A stretch of 43,375 nt of DNA from Proteobacteria bacterium UBA2383 (GTDB lineage Bacteria; Pseudomonadota; Gammaproteobacteria; Competibacterales; Competibacteraceae), in assembly GCA_002343485.1 (NCBI GenBank), contig DDST01000086.1, forward strand, positions 958 through 44,332, written 5' to 3'. Both the position numbers and the translations under genes were made by a program. The notes under the pieces are model-generated. The model made no database searches, was not told the origin of the DNA, and was given only the letters and a program-made list of their open reading frames with translations. Positions 16,213-24,538 of the stretch are shown here, piece by piece; within the stretch, counting starts at the first letter, position 1, and the number at the start of each line of letters is the position of its first letter.

Positions 16213-18687
16213 ATGGAACCGAAACCTGCTCTCCCGCATACACTGATCAACAAGTTACAACGCATCAACGATCTCGCCGAAAAGCTTGTTTACATCAAAT
16301 GGAGCCAGGAATTCTTTGTACTGCTGTTGCGGGCGGCCCAGGATATCCTGACGCTGACCCGCCCATTGCCAGAGCATCACCGCATTACTACCTTGGCCGA
16401 GCGGCTCGAACAGCAGGTCAGTGCCTGCCTAGAGAAGAGTGAACTGCCAAGAGGCACGGAACGGGAACGGCTGATGGCTGTGCTGGATGCACTCTGCCGT
16501 GCGATTCCTGCAAGCAGCGCCCGCTCCAGTGAATCGGGAACACATCGCCCTATTGAAACCATCACCACGCCACTGTTTCTTCATAACCGTGAAAGCGAAC
16601 AAGTACTTCCTTCAACCGGAAGGCTGGCATCTACGCTCCCCATACTTTGGCTGGTGGCGCCGGAATTAGTACATGACCTAGGACGCAAGCTTGAGCAACG
16701 GGGTGGTTTTCAGATCCAGTTTTTCATGAATCTGAGTGAGGTTCATGCCCTGCTGGAACAGCCGGAAAAGCCAGTGGCCCTGATTATTGATCTGGATTAT
16801 GCCGCTGACCAGCAGGCCACCTTTCACGAGATCACGGAACTGCAGCCGTTGCTGGCCGCAGACACCCCTCTATTCTTCCTGGCTGACCGTGGCGATATCA
16901 CTGCCCGAATTGAAGCGGCTAAGGTAGGAGGGGCTGGCTATTTTATCAAGCCAGTGGATATTCCAATGCTCCTAGAGGCGTTGGATGGGCACGTATTGAA
17001 ACCGCTAAATCAGAGAATTCTGATCGTTGACGATCAATTGCCGGCTGCTCGTGAAATCGCCCGTTGGCTGGAAAGCCACGGTATGGTGACCCAAGTGCTG
17101 GCCCAACCCCTGCAGATTTTGCCAGCACTGCGTCATTTCCAGCCCAATCTACTGATCCTGAATCTTGATCTCAAGGATCTCGATGGAGTGAATCTCGCTC
17201 AAGCGATCCAGCAGCACGAATTGTTTCGCGAATTGCCGCTCGTGTTGCTATCGGCGCAATTGGAAACAGCTCAGCGGCTATCTGATAAAGGACTAAGCGG
17301 TGAAGTGTTGCTTGGTAAACCGCCGAAACCGGAATTGCTCTCTGCAGCAGTCGCTAAGCGGCTGCAGCAGGGTCGTGGCCTTTACTATAAATTTAGCCAG
17401 CTCAGCCATCGGGACACAGTGAGTGGCTTGTACAATCGCCCCTACTTTTTGGCCTACCTGGAGCGGGCGCTGGTCGCCACCCACGCTAATGCACAATCAG
17501 CAGCTATCATGCTGATTACGCTAGATAATTTGCGAACACTCGAAAGCCATGATGTCGCCGCTGCTGATGAAGTTGTTGAGCAGGCGGCCAAACGGTTGCA
17601 AACCACTTTGGGAGCTGGTGCACTTACTGCCCGGTTCAGCGACGCGGTTTTCACCGTCTTGCTGGGTTTCACGGGTCAAGAAGCCCTGCCCGTAACGGCT
17701 CAAGTTGTGCAAACTGCTTTAGAAACCAAACCCTATCGCTTGAGCGATGGGGATTTTGAGTTGCGTACCAGCATCGGCATCAGTATTGCCAGTCCAACTT
17801 TGCGGGAGGCAGCGCTACTCATTCAGCAGGCGGATTTAGCTTGTGGCATGGCCCGGGAAGGTAAGGACACCCGGATTCATGTCCATCATGGCCACAGCGT
17901 CGAACAGGATATGACCAGCCCGCAACAACGCCGGTTGCTGGATGAAATCCGCGAGTCTGTGCAACAGCAGCGCATGAACCTGCTGTTTCAACCGATTGTC
18001 AGTCTGCGCGGCGATACAACCGAACGTTACGAAGTGTTACTGCGGATGCGTAATCATGCAGGCTGGGAAATTCTTCCAGAGACGTTGTTCAGTCTGGTCA
18101 AGCGCCACCGGATTGGCATGGTGCTGGATCGTTGGGTGATTGCTCATTCAATCCGGGTCTTACGCCAACGGCGGAAACGCGGGCAGTCGGTAGTCTTATT
18201 TATCAATATTTCCCCCACCATTTTACAAGATGAGGAGTTTGTGCCTTGGTTACAGGGCGGGTTGCATAAAACGGGGGTTCCAGGTGCTAGTCTGGTGTTT
18301 GAAATGACAGAAACTACGGCTGAGCTGTATAAGCCAGTTCTGCAACCCTTTCTGCTACAGATTAAAGGGTTGGGTTGTGGTGTTTCTCTGGATCACTTTA
18401 GCGGTCATGCGCACTCGCAAGCGCTTGCCCAGAGCCTGCAAGCTGAATATATTAAATTGGATGCGCGATTTACCGATGATCTGCTCAATAATAAAGCCCG
18501 CCAAGAGGAACTCAGTCAGTTGGTACACACCCTGGGTACCTGGGGTATGACGACCATCGTCACTGGCATTGAGGACGCCAGAACCTTGCCGGCACTTTGG
18601 GCCTCTGGTATCAATTATGTGCAGGGTTTTTTCCTGCAGCGGCCTCACACTGAGATGAGCTACGACTTCGATCAGACGGTGTTATAA
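16213..18687 (+). CDS. FimX-like protein: two receiver-like domains, degenerate GGDEF and EAL
   Basis: 824 residues from the ATG at 16213, which has AGGA 6 bases upstream. Order: an N-terminal helical region (1-125), a first receiver-like domain (about 136-260, lacking the acidic pocket), a second (about 265-385, with VDD and a conserved Lys but Asn where the phosphorylated Asp should be, in LNLDLKDLDG), a GGDEF domain (about 397-560) whose active site reads SDAVF, and an EAL domain (about 575-815). The EAL signature is EVL and the DDFGTG motif reads DHFSG, so catalysis is unlikely. Loss of both sites with EVL is the pattern of FimX, a c-di-GMP receptor for type IV pilus assembly; PilU is encoded at 25954. 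It lacks the PAS domain of the Pseudomonas protein. ampD follows after 3 bases. Confidence 0.8.
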   Translation: MEPKPALPHTLINKLQRINDLAEKLVYIKWSQEFFVLLLRAAQDILTLTRPLPEHHRITTLAERLEQQVSACLEKSELPRGTERERLMAVLDALCRAIPASSARSSESGTHRPIETITTPLFLHNRESEQVLPSTGRLASTLPILWLVAPELVHDLGRKLEQRGGFQIQFFMNLSEVHALLEQPEKPVALIIDLDYAADQQATFHEITELQPLLAADTPLFFLADRGDITARIEAAKVGGAGYFIKPVDIPMLLEALDGHVLKPLNQRILIVDDQLPAAREIARWLESHGMVTQVLAQPLQILPALRHFQPNLLILNLDLKDLDGVNLAQAIQQHELFRELPLVLLSAQLETAQRLSDKGLSGEVLLGKPPKPELLSAAVAKRLQQGRGLYYKFSQLSHRDTVSGLYNRPYFLAYLERALVATHANAQSAAIMLITLDNLRTLESHDVAAADEVVEQAAKRLQTTLGAGALTARFSDAVFTVLLGFTGQEALPVTAQVVQTALETKPYRLSDGDFELRTSIGISIASPTLREAALLIQQADLACGMAREGKDTRIHVHHGHSVEQDMTSPQQRRLLDEIRESVQQQRMNLLFQPIVSLRGDTTERYEVLLRMRNHAGWEILPETLFSLVKRHRIGMVLDRWVIAHSIRVLRQRRKRGQSVVLFINISPTILQDEEFVPWLQGGLHKTGVPGASLVFEMTETTAELYKPVLQPFLLQIKGLGCGVSLDHFSGHAHSQALAQSLQAEYIKLDARFTDDLLNNKARQEELSQLVHTLGTWGMTTIVTGIEDARTLPALWASGINYVQGFFLQRPHTEMSYDFDQTVL

Positions 18688-18690
18688 AGG

Positions 18691-19251
18691 ATGCAGGTTG
18701 ATCCATTCACTGGATTGCTGGATGCAGCACAGCAAGCGCACTCTCCAAACTATGATGAACGTCCGTTTGGTTGCGCGATTGATTTGGTTGTAGTGCATAG
18801 TATCAGCCTGCCGCCTGGCGAGTTTGGCGGCCCCTGGATTGATGCATTGTTTGCCAATACGCTTGACCCGGCGGCGCACCCCTATTTCGCTTCCATTGCC
18901 AGATTGCGGGTTTCAGCGCATCTGTTGATCCGCCGCAATGGTGATTTGCTGCAATATGTGCCATTTCATTGCCGGGCCTGGCACGCTGGTGAGTCAGTTT
19001 ATATCGGCCGTCCCCGTTGCAATGATTTCAGCATTGGCATTGAGCTGGAAGGGGCTGACTCTATTTCCTACGATGACCGGCAATACCCCGTGCTGGCTGC
19101 TGTCATCCGTGCTTTATGGGAAGCCTATCCCACCATTCGCCCAGACCGGTTGGCTGGCCATGCCGAGATTGCGCCGGGCCGCAAGACCGATCCCGGAACG
19201 GCTTTCGACTGGCAACGGTTGCGCAGGCTGCTGGAGGAGAAGACAGTTTAG
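18691..19251 (+). CDS. ampD: 1,6-anhydro-N-acetylmuramyl-L-alanine amidase AmpD
   Basis: 186 residues. AmpD is a cytoplasmic zinc amidase that removes the stem peptide from anhydromuropeptides during cell-wall recycling, which keeps beta-lactamase regulators quiet. The zinc ligands match the E. coli pattern: His36 in VVVHS, His157 in LAGHAEI and Asp167 in KTDPG; the catalytic Glu lies in SIGIELEGAD. It starts 3 bases after the FimX-like stop codon, so translation is probably coupled, although AAAGG is too close to be a normal ribosome binding site. Its end overlaps the convergent flavoprotein gene by 4 bases. Confidence 0.95.
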   Translation: MQVDPFTGLLDAAQQAHSPNYDERPFGCAIDLVVVHSISLPPGEFGGPWIDALFANTLDPAAHPYFASIARLRVSAHLLIRRNGDLLQYVPFHCRAWHAGESVYIGRPRCNDFSIGIELEGADSISYDDRQYPVLAAVIRALWEAYPTIRPDRLAGHAEIAPGRKTDPGTAFDWQRLRRLLEEKTV

Positions 19252-20408
19252 ATGAAGCAGCTTGGATTAATGAGATCGCTATCGATTGGTTTCTCCTGGT
19301 GATTGACCGGTGGCAATGTATGAATCGGTTCTGGTGAGTTCTCTCCACGTAGCAAGGCGGATGCCTGTTTCACCCAGGCAGCGAGCAACTCGGTTGCTGG
19401 CCGGTCTTCGCACAAATGGCAACCCTGGCCGGCCCATAAAGCCATGAAGTCGGTCAAGCCTCGTTCAGCGGCGGCCTGCTGCAGATCTTGAGTTAGAAAT
19501 AGCTGGAATGGAAAACCAGGCAGATCAGCCTCATGGGCACATAGTTCGTTGACTAGCCGGTTGCGGAGCACCCGGCCATGACGACCGGTAAACACCCGGC
19601 TTAGAGTGGTGGCAATTTCGCTACCTTGGCTAAGCAGGGCCTTATAGGCTGGATGGGCACCGCTTTCCCGGCAGGCGAGGAAAGCGGTGCCCATTTGTAC
19701 TCCGGCCGCCCCCAGTACCCGCGCAGCCGCGATGCCGCGACCATCCATGATGCCGCCCGCAGCGATAATTGGTGCTGAAACATGCTTTGCCAATAGCGGT
19801 GCCAATGTCAGGGTCCCCACCAGACCCTGCTCAGGGTGGCCGATGAAAGTACCGCGATGTCCGCCTGCCTCTGCGCCTTGGGCAATAATGAAGTCGACTC
19901 CGCTTTCCTCTAGCACGATGGCTTCCAAAAGGTGGGTAGCAGTGCCCAATAGAGTGATGCCAGCTTCTCGCAGCAGATTCAGATATTGGGTGTCTGGTAT
20001 GCCGAAGATAAAGCTTAATGCAGGTACTTGGGTTTCTAGAATGACATCCAGTTGCTCATCGAATCCCGGCAATTCCGGCAAGGGCGGTGACGCCGGCGGC
20101 AGGCCCAGCTCGGCCCGATAGGGTGCTAGTAGCTCGCAGGCGCGGGTGATGCGTTTGGAATCTATTTTGGCCGGATGACCCACCGGCAAATTGACAGCGA
20201 ACGGCTGGTCCGTGAGGGCGCGTACTTCGGCAATAGCCTGCCGCAAAGCATCGGGGTGCAGGTAGCTGCTAGCCAGGCAGCCCAATCCCCCTGCATTAGA
20301 GACGGCCGCTACCAATTGCGGAGTGCCAGGACCGCCCGCCATGGGTGCCTGGATGATGGGGTAGCGAATGCTGAGTCGTTCAGTCAGGATAGTATTAGGC
20401 CAGTTCAT
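19248..20408 (-). CDS. Nitronate monooxygenase-like FMN enzyme (NPD family)
   Basis: 386 residues. A TIM-barrel flavoprotein of the 2-nitropropane dioxygenase/nitronate monooxygenase family. Visible signatures: YPIIQAPMAGGPGTPQLVAA at the N-terminus, the substrate-site His in AQGAEAGGHRGTF, and phosphate-binding glycines in PIIAAGGIMDGRGIAAA and GAAGVQMGTAFL. Class members oxidise alkyl nitronates such as propionate-3-nitronate; some relatives act as enoyl reductases, so the substrate stays open. The C-terminal 40 residues after LLRGEN are unconserved looking. Convergent with ampD (4-base overlap). A possible 46-residue frame lies just upstream. Confidence 0.85.
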   Translation of the reverse strand: MNWPNTILTERLSIRYPIIQAPMAGGPGTPQLVAAVSNAGGLGCLASSYLHPDALRQAIAEVRALTDQPFAVNLPVGHPAKIDSKRITRACELLAPYRAELGLPPASPPLPELPGFDEQLDVILETQVPALSFIFGIPDTQYLNLLREAGITLLGTATHLLEAIVLEESGVDFIIAQGAEAGGHRGTFIGHPEQGLVGTLTLAPLLAKHVSAPIIAAGGIMDGRGIAAARVLGAAGVQMGTAFLACRESGAHPAYKALLSQGSEIATTLSRVFTGRHGRVLRNRLVNELCAHEADLPGFPFQLFLTQDLQQAAAERGLTDFMALWAGQGCHLCEDRPATELLAAWVKQASALLRGENSPEPIHTLPPVNHQEKPIDSDLINPSCFI

Positions 20409-20435
20409 GGGAATTTGGAATGAGCTGTTAGAAGA

Positions 20436-20576
20436 TTACGACGATGCGCAGGATTTATTGTACCGAATGGCCGGTTTCAAAAAGGCGCTCAGCCGCCCTT
20501 GACCAGGGTATGGCGCGTGTTCTTCCCCCGCCACAGGCCGGCCGGTTGCGCTGAGATTGTTGCGGTTCTGTTTCAT
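20436..20576 (-). CDS. Possible 46-residue protein upstream of the NPD gene
   Basis: ATG at 20576-20574, stop TAA at 20438-20436, 27 bases before the NPD start. It begins MKQNRNNLSATGRPVAGEE and is hydrophilic and basic, with third codon positions rich in G and C like neighbouring genes. Only a weak GGA precedes it. Nothing identifies a family. The rest of the 433-base gap (20409-20841) between the divergent NPD and hydratase genes holds no other candidate. Confidence 0.28.
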   Translation of the reverse strand: MKQNRNNLSATGRPVAGEEHAPYPGQGRLSAFLKPAIRYNKSCASS

Positions 20577-20841
20577 GATGTCGTCCAACGTCAAGATTCA
20601 AAAAAGCCAAACGGCACATGCATGATGGGACTTCTCGTTAAAAGGATCGAGCAACTCTAGCGAGTCATCGCCAAAATAAGAATTGCTGGCTTGAATCCTC
20701 CTGAACCCGGTTCATTCTGCCCTGTGTTATCATTTCATTATTAAAAGTAACCTTGCATGGCGCATTTGTGCAAGCTGTGCCATGGTGGTTGCCCCCAGGG
20801 CTGAAACGGCCTCGCCCATCACGTTCGGTAAGGAGAAAAGC

Positions 20842-21618
20842 ATGAATTACGAAAATATCCGGGTCGAAACTCGTGGCCCGGTCGCCCTGATCATTCTGAA
20901 TCGGCCTAAGGCGTTCAATGCCTTATCTAATGATCTGATGGACGAGCTGACGCAAGCACTGGATATCATTGAGGCGGATGAGAGCATTCGCGCCATCGTT
21001 CTAACCGGTGGCGAGAAAGTATTTGCAGCCGGTGCTGATATTAAAGGCATGAAGGATTATTCCTACATGGACGCCTACAAAGGTAACTTTATCACCCGCA
21101 ACTGGGAACGGGTCAGCCGTTGCCGCAAGCCGGTAATTGCCGCAGTGGCCGGTTACGCGCTGGGCGGCGGTTGCGAACTGGCGATGATGTGCGATTTTAT
21201 TCTAGCTGCTGATACGGCCAAATTTGGTCAGCCGGAAATCAAACTCGGTATCTTGCCCGGCGCTGGCGGCACCCAGCGCCTGACCCGGCTAATCGGCAAA
21301 TCCAAAGCGATGGAACTTTGCATGACCGGGCGAATGATGGATGTCGAGGAGGCTGAACGGGCCGGATTGGTAAGCCGGATCGTCCCGGTCGCGCAACTGA
21401 TCGAGGAAGCGGTTAAAACTGCAGAGACCATCGCCGGGTATTCACTGCCAGCGGTGATGATGACCAAGGAGTGTGTCAATCGCTCCTATGAAACATCTCT
21501 GGCCGAGGGATTATTGTTTGAGCGCCGGACCTTCCACGCAGTATTCGCGACCGAGGATCAAAAGGAAGGCATGGAAGCGTTCGCTGGCAAACGTGCTGCG
21601 GAGTTCAAGCACCGCTGA
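20842..21618 (+). CDS. Enoyl-CoA hydratase (crotonase family)
   Basis: 258 residues from the ATG at 20842, which has AGGAG 7 bases upstream; the frame extends 20 codons further but without support. Both catalytic acids of the crotonase family are present at the normal spacing: Glu112 in GGGCELAM and Glu132 in GQPEIKLGILPGAGGTQRL. The oxyanion-hole segment AAGADIKGM is also seen. It hydrates trans-2-enoyl-CoA, most likely short-chain. The next gene is a 3-hydroxybutyryl-CoA dehydrogenase, so the pair interconverts crotonyl-CoA and acetoacetyl-CoA, either in beta-oxidation or linked to PHA turnover. Confidence 0.93.
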   Translation: MNYENIRVETRGPVALIILNRPKAFNALSNDLMDELTQALDIIEADESIRAIVLTGGEKVFAAGADIKGMKDYSYMDAYKGNFITRNWERVSRCRKPVIAAVAGYALGGGCELAMMCDFILAADTAKFGQPEIKLGILPGAGGTQRLTRLIGKSKAMELCMTGRMMDVEEAERAGLVSRIVPVAQLIEEAVKTAETIAGYSLPAVMMTKECVNRSYETSLAEGLLFERRTFHAVFATEDQKEGMEAFAGKRAAEFKHR

Positions 21619-21631
21619 TATTGAAGGGGCA

Positions 21632-21729
21632 ATCCGGTCAGCGCTGCACTGTAGAATTTGTTGACCGGATCGATGATTAAATCCACTATGTTTGATGTTG
21701 TTAATGCCTAGCGCATCTCAATCGCTAGG
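21632..21729 (+). other. Two successive inverted repeats between hydratase and dehydrogenase genes
   Basis: ATCCGGTCA/TGACCGGAT (21632-21640, 21662-21670) is an exact 9-base inverted repeat with a 21-base spacer. CCTAGCG/CGCTAGG (21707-21713, 21723-21729) is an exact 7-base one with a 9-base loop. Neither has a T-tract, so they may stabilise or partition the bicistronic message rather than end it, or mark a regulator site for the downstream gene. Confidence 0.6.
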
Positions 21730-21764
21730 AATTGGTGTCGTTAAAATCTAGAAAGGAATAAGCG

Positions 21765-22661
21765 ATGGAAATTAAAAAAGTTGGTGTTATGGGTTGTGGA
21801 GCGATGGGGTTAGGCGTAGCACAGGTCTGTGCGCAGGCGGGCATTCCGACTGTCGCAGTTAAAGCAACACCAGGTTCAACAGATAAGATTCGCTCTGGAC
21901 TGGAAAAATCGCTCGGCAAGATGGTCGAGCGCGGCAAAATGACCGCTGAGAAAAAAGACCAGACCCTCAGCCTGTTGCAATTCACGACCCAGGAAGAAGA
22001 GGTTGCTGGATGCGATTTGATTATTGAATCGATTATTGAAGATCTGGAGACTAAGAAGGCGCTGTTTCAACGGCTGGAGAACATCGTTTCGCCACAGGCG
22101 CTGCTGACCACGAATACCTCGACATTGTCGGTTACGGCGATGATGGCCGTTTGCAAGCAGCGTGATCGGGTAGCGGGCCTGCATTTCTTCAACCCTGCGA
22201 CCGTGATGAAACTGGTCGAGATTATTCACGGCTTCGAAACGTCGGATGAAGTCATCGACACCTTGGATAAATTCTGCAAGAAGCTCGGTAAAGATCCAGT
22301 CATTGTTCAAGACACAACAGGCTTTATCGTTAACCGCCTGCTGACGCCCTATATGCTGAGCGCTATTCGCCTGCTGGAGATGGGAACGGGCACGATTGGC
22401 GATATTGATCATGCGATGAAGTCGGGCGCTGCGCATCCGATGGGGCCATTTGAGTTAGCGGACTATATCGGTTTGGATGTGGTGGAAGCCATGACGCTGA
22501 ATATTTACCAGGATATGCATCAGCCGCATGTATCTTCACCGCATACCCTGACCCGTTTGGTCCAACTCGGTTATCTAGGCCGCAAGACTGGCAAGGGCTT
22601 CTACGATTACTCTGTCAAGCCGCCGATGCCAAATCCAGCTCTACAGCACCCGGTTGCCTAA
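21765..22661 (+). CDS. 3-hydroxybutyryl-CoA dehydrogenase
   Basis: 298 residues, slightly longer than typical. The NAD(P)-binding Rossmann motif is GVMGCGAMGLGVA near the N-terminus. The catalytic His140 lies in GLHFFNPATVMKLVEI with the following Glu, and the C-terminal domain carries GFIVNRLLTPYM and HPMGPFELADYIGLD. It oxidises 3-hydroxyacyl-CoA or reduces acetoacetyl-CoA. AAAGGAA precedes the ATG. It forms a metabolic pair with the hydratase upstream. The usual DR residue after the first strand is replaced by VK (VAVKATPGS), which could bear on NAD/NADP preference; that is inference. Confidence 0.93.
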   Translation: MEIKKVGVMGCGAMGLGVAQVCAQAGIPTVAVKATPGSTDKIRSGLEKSLGKMVERGKMTAEKKDQTLSLLQFTTQEEEVAGCDLIIESIIEDLETKKALFQRLENIVSPQALLTTNTSTLSVTAMMAVCKQRDRVAGLHFFNPATVMKLVEIIHGFETSDEVIDTLDKFCKKLGKDPVIVQDTTGFIVNRLLTPYMLSAIRLLEMGTGTIGDIDHAMKSGAAHPMGPFELADYIGLDVVEAMTLNIYQDMHQPHVSSPHTLTRLVQLGYLGRKTGKGFYDYSVKPPMPNPALQHPVA

Positions 22662-22685
22662 TAGCATCTTGATATCTTGATATCT

Positions 22686-22765
22686 TGTAGGTTGGGCTGG
22701 GCCGCAGGCCATAACCCCGCACGTTGATCATGTTGGGTTACCGCTACCCACTAACCTAGCCTACA
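22686..22765. repeat. 80-bp imperfect palindromic intergenic repeat
   Basis: The element runs from TGTAGGTTGGGC to CTAGCCTACA, its ends being exact inverted copies (TGTAGG/CCTACA), and both halves share the string ATAACCCC or GTAACCCAACA on one strand or the other. It resembles the dispersed intergenic TGTAGGTTGGGTTAG-type repeats common in gammaproteobacterial genomes. It sits between the convergent dehydrogenase and aminopeptidase genes, where it could serve as a bidirectional terminator. A short ATCTTGAT tandem (22666-22685) adjoins it. Confidence 0.55.
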
Positions 22766-22788
22766 TCTACCAACTGTTGAGGATGATT

Positions 22789-24216
22789 CTACGTTGAGAG
22801 TGGGGAGCAAGGGGACGAGTGCATAGACAGCCTGTCTACCCCGCCATAGCGTTGCTCTAGCCAACCAAATACTGCGCGCATAGCCATCGCTTCACCGCCC
22901 TCTGGCCGCCCTGGCTGCGTCTTCAGATTCCAAGCCATCAGATCAAAATGTGCCCAGGGTATGCCGCTGGGCACAAATTCTTGCAAAAACAGGGCTGCGG
23001 TGATCGCTCCGGCATAGGAAGAATCCGGCGCATTGACGAGATCAGCGATCTTGCTATCCAGCATTTCCCGGTAAGGGGAGTGCAGCGGCAAGCGCCAGCA
23101 GGGATCCTGCTCGCATTCCGCCGCTGCCAGCAGACCAGAGGCCAGCGATTCATCATTGCAGAACAGCGCGGGCATCTGCGTTCCCAGCGCCACCCGCGCT
23201 GCGCCGGTCAATGTGGCGAAATCAATCATCACCTGCGGCTGCTCACTGCCCGCTTCTGCCAGGGCGTCGCAGAGAATCAGCCGGCCTTCGGCGTCAGTGT
23301 TATGAATTTCAACCGTTAGTCCCTTACGCGAACGAATCACATCACCGGGCCGGAAGGCATTGCCGGCAACAGCATTATCTACTGCTGCTACCAGTACCCG
23401 TAACCGTACTGGAAGTTGGGTGCTCATAATCAGCTGCGCCAGTCCTAATGCCGTTGCTGCACCACCCATATCTTTTTTCATCAGGCGCATGGCGCTGGAC
23501 GGTTTCAGATCCAGCCCGCCACTGTCGAAACAGACGCCTTTGCCCAGCAGCGTCACTTGGGGATGCGCGGGATCACCCCAGCGCAGATCCAGCAAGCGAG
23601 GAGAATGTGTGCTAGCTCGACCGACAGCATGGATAAGCGGGAAGTTATGCGCTAGCAGTTCCTCGCCAATGGTTTGTTCGAACGTCGCACCGAACTCCTG
23701 TGCTAACGTCTGCGCCGTCTCGGCAAGCTGTTCCGGCATTAAGTCTTCGGCCGGGGTGTTGATTAAATCGCGGACCAGAGTGACTGCGTCAACTTGACGC
23801 AGGATATGGCGAGCGTCACAGGCAGCATCCAGTGCCAGCCGCGCAACGGCCCGTTTTGGTGTCTTGTAGCGAATAAACTGGTAGGCACCCAGCGCCCAAC
23901 CCAGAATAAGCCGCTCCATTTGCCAGGGTGCGAATGCCGCATCAAGCATGTAATCACCTTCTGGCAGCGCAGTGGGCAAATGACCCAGAGCCCAAAGATC
24001 ATCAGCTTTGCTAATGCAGATCACCACAGCCCGCACTTGGCCTTCTGCACCAGGGACCAGGCAAAATTGACCCGGCTTTGCCTTGAATCCCGTCGCAACC
24101 AGCCAACAGCGCAACATTTCATCCTGCTTTTCTAACCAGGCGGCAAACTCACTTTCGATGACAGGAATAAGGGGAATATTGCCGGTAGTCCGGCTAGGGA
24201 GTAAACCATGGCTCAT
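22789..24216 (-). CDS. M17 leucyl aminopeptidase family protein
   Basis: 475 residues. The C-terminal M17 catalytic domain has the metal-binding and active-site motifs: LLGKGVCFDSGGLDLKP with the first Lys and Asp, KKDMGGAA, and the signature NTDAEGRL. The N-terminal domain is short and divergent, as in the PepB/YtfP-like subgroup rather than PepA. Enzymes of this family are two-metal hexameric exopeptidases acting in the cytoplasm on peptides. The last 20 residues (after EQRYGGVD) look like an unconserved extension. It is monocistronic and divergent from sthA. Confidence 0.92.
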   Translation of the reverse strand: MSHGLLPSRTTGNIPLIPVIESEFAAWLEKQDEMLRCWLVATGFKAKPGQFCLVPGAEGQVRAVVICISKADDLWALGHLPTALPEGDYMLDAAFAPWQMERLILGWALGAYQFIRYKTPKRAVARLALDAACDARHILRQVDAVTLVRDLINTPAEDLMPEQLAETAQTLAQEFGATFEQTIGEELLAHNFPLIHAVGRASTHSPRLLDLRWGDPAHPQVTLLGKGVCFDSGGLDLKPSSAMRLMKKDMGGAATALGLAQLIMSTQLPVRLRVLVAAVDNAVAGNAFRPGDVIRSRKGLTVEIHNTDAEGRLILCDALAEAGSEQPQVMIDFATLTGAARVALGTQMPALFCNDESLASGLLAAAECEQDPCWRLPLHSPYREMLDSKIADLVNAPDSSYAGAITAALFLQEFVPSGIPWAHFDLMAWNLKTQPGRPEGGEAMAMRAVFGWLEQRYGGVDRLSMHSSPCSPLST

Positions 24217-24538
24217 GCGTTTCCATCTCTATAAAAAATCTCCAGGATTCAAAATCTCTGGCAGCCGTCTGCTTGCATCCCTGCTTGATAAAGATGGATA
24301 TCATGACACCCGGATGCTTTGATCTCATTACTATGAAGTATCCGTCTGTTTGAGAGTGACATAAACATCGTCCATCGGTTAGGGAACAAGGTGATCCGAT
24401 TCCAAAAACCGGCCCATGTCCTCAATCTCGCTGCACATCAACATCTGAACAAGTTTACACTATCATCAGATAAGCATTTAATAACCTGCGGAAGTCCCGT
24501 AGATTAATTTCTGCCTTAACCAGCGACGAGCACGACGC
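24217..24538. other. Intergenic region between aminopeptidase and sthA
   Basis: A 322-base gap between divergent genes. It must hold both promoters. I see only very short frames (up to 19 codons) and no RNA gene, repeat or clear promoter pair. Confidence 0.6.

Noticed and set aside
20481..20500. GGCG/CGCC hairpin with T5 on the minus strand as a terminator
   Set aside because: Stem of only four pairs and no gene upstream of it on that strand to terminate.
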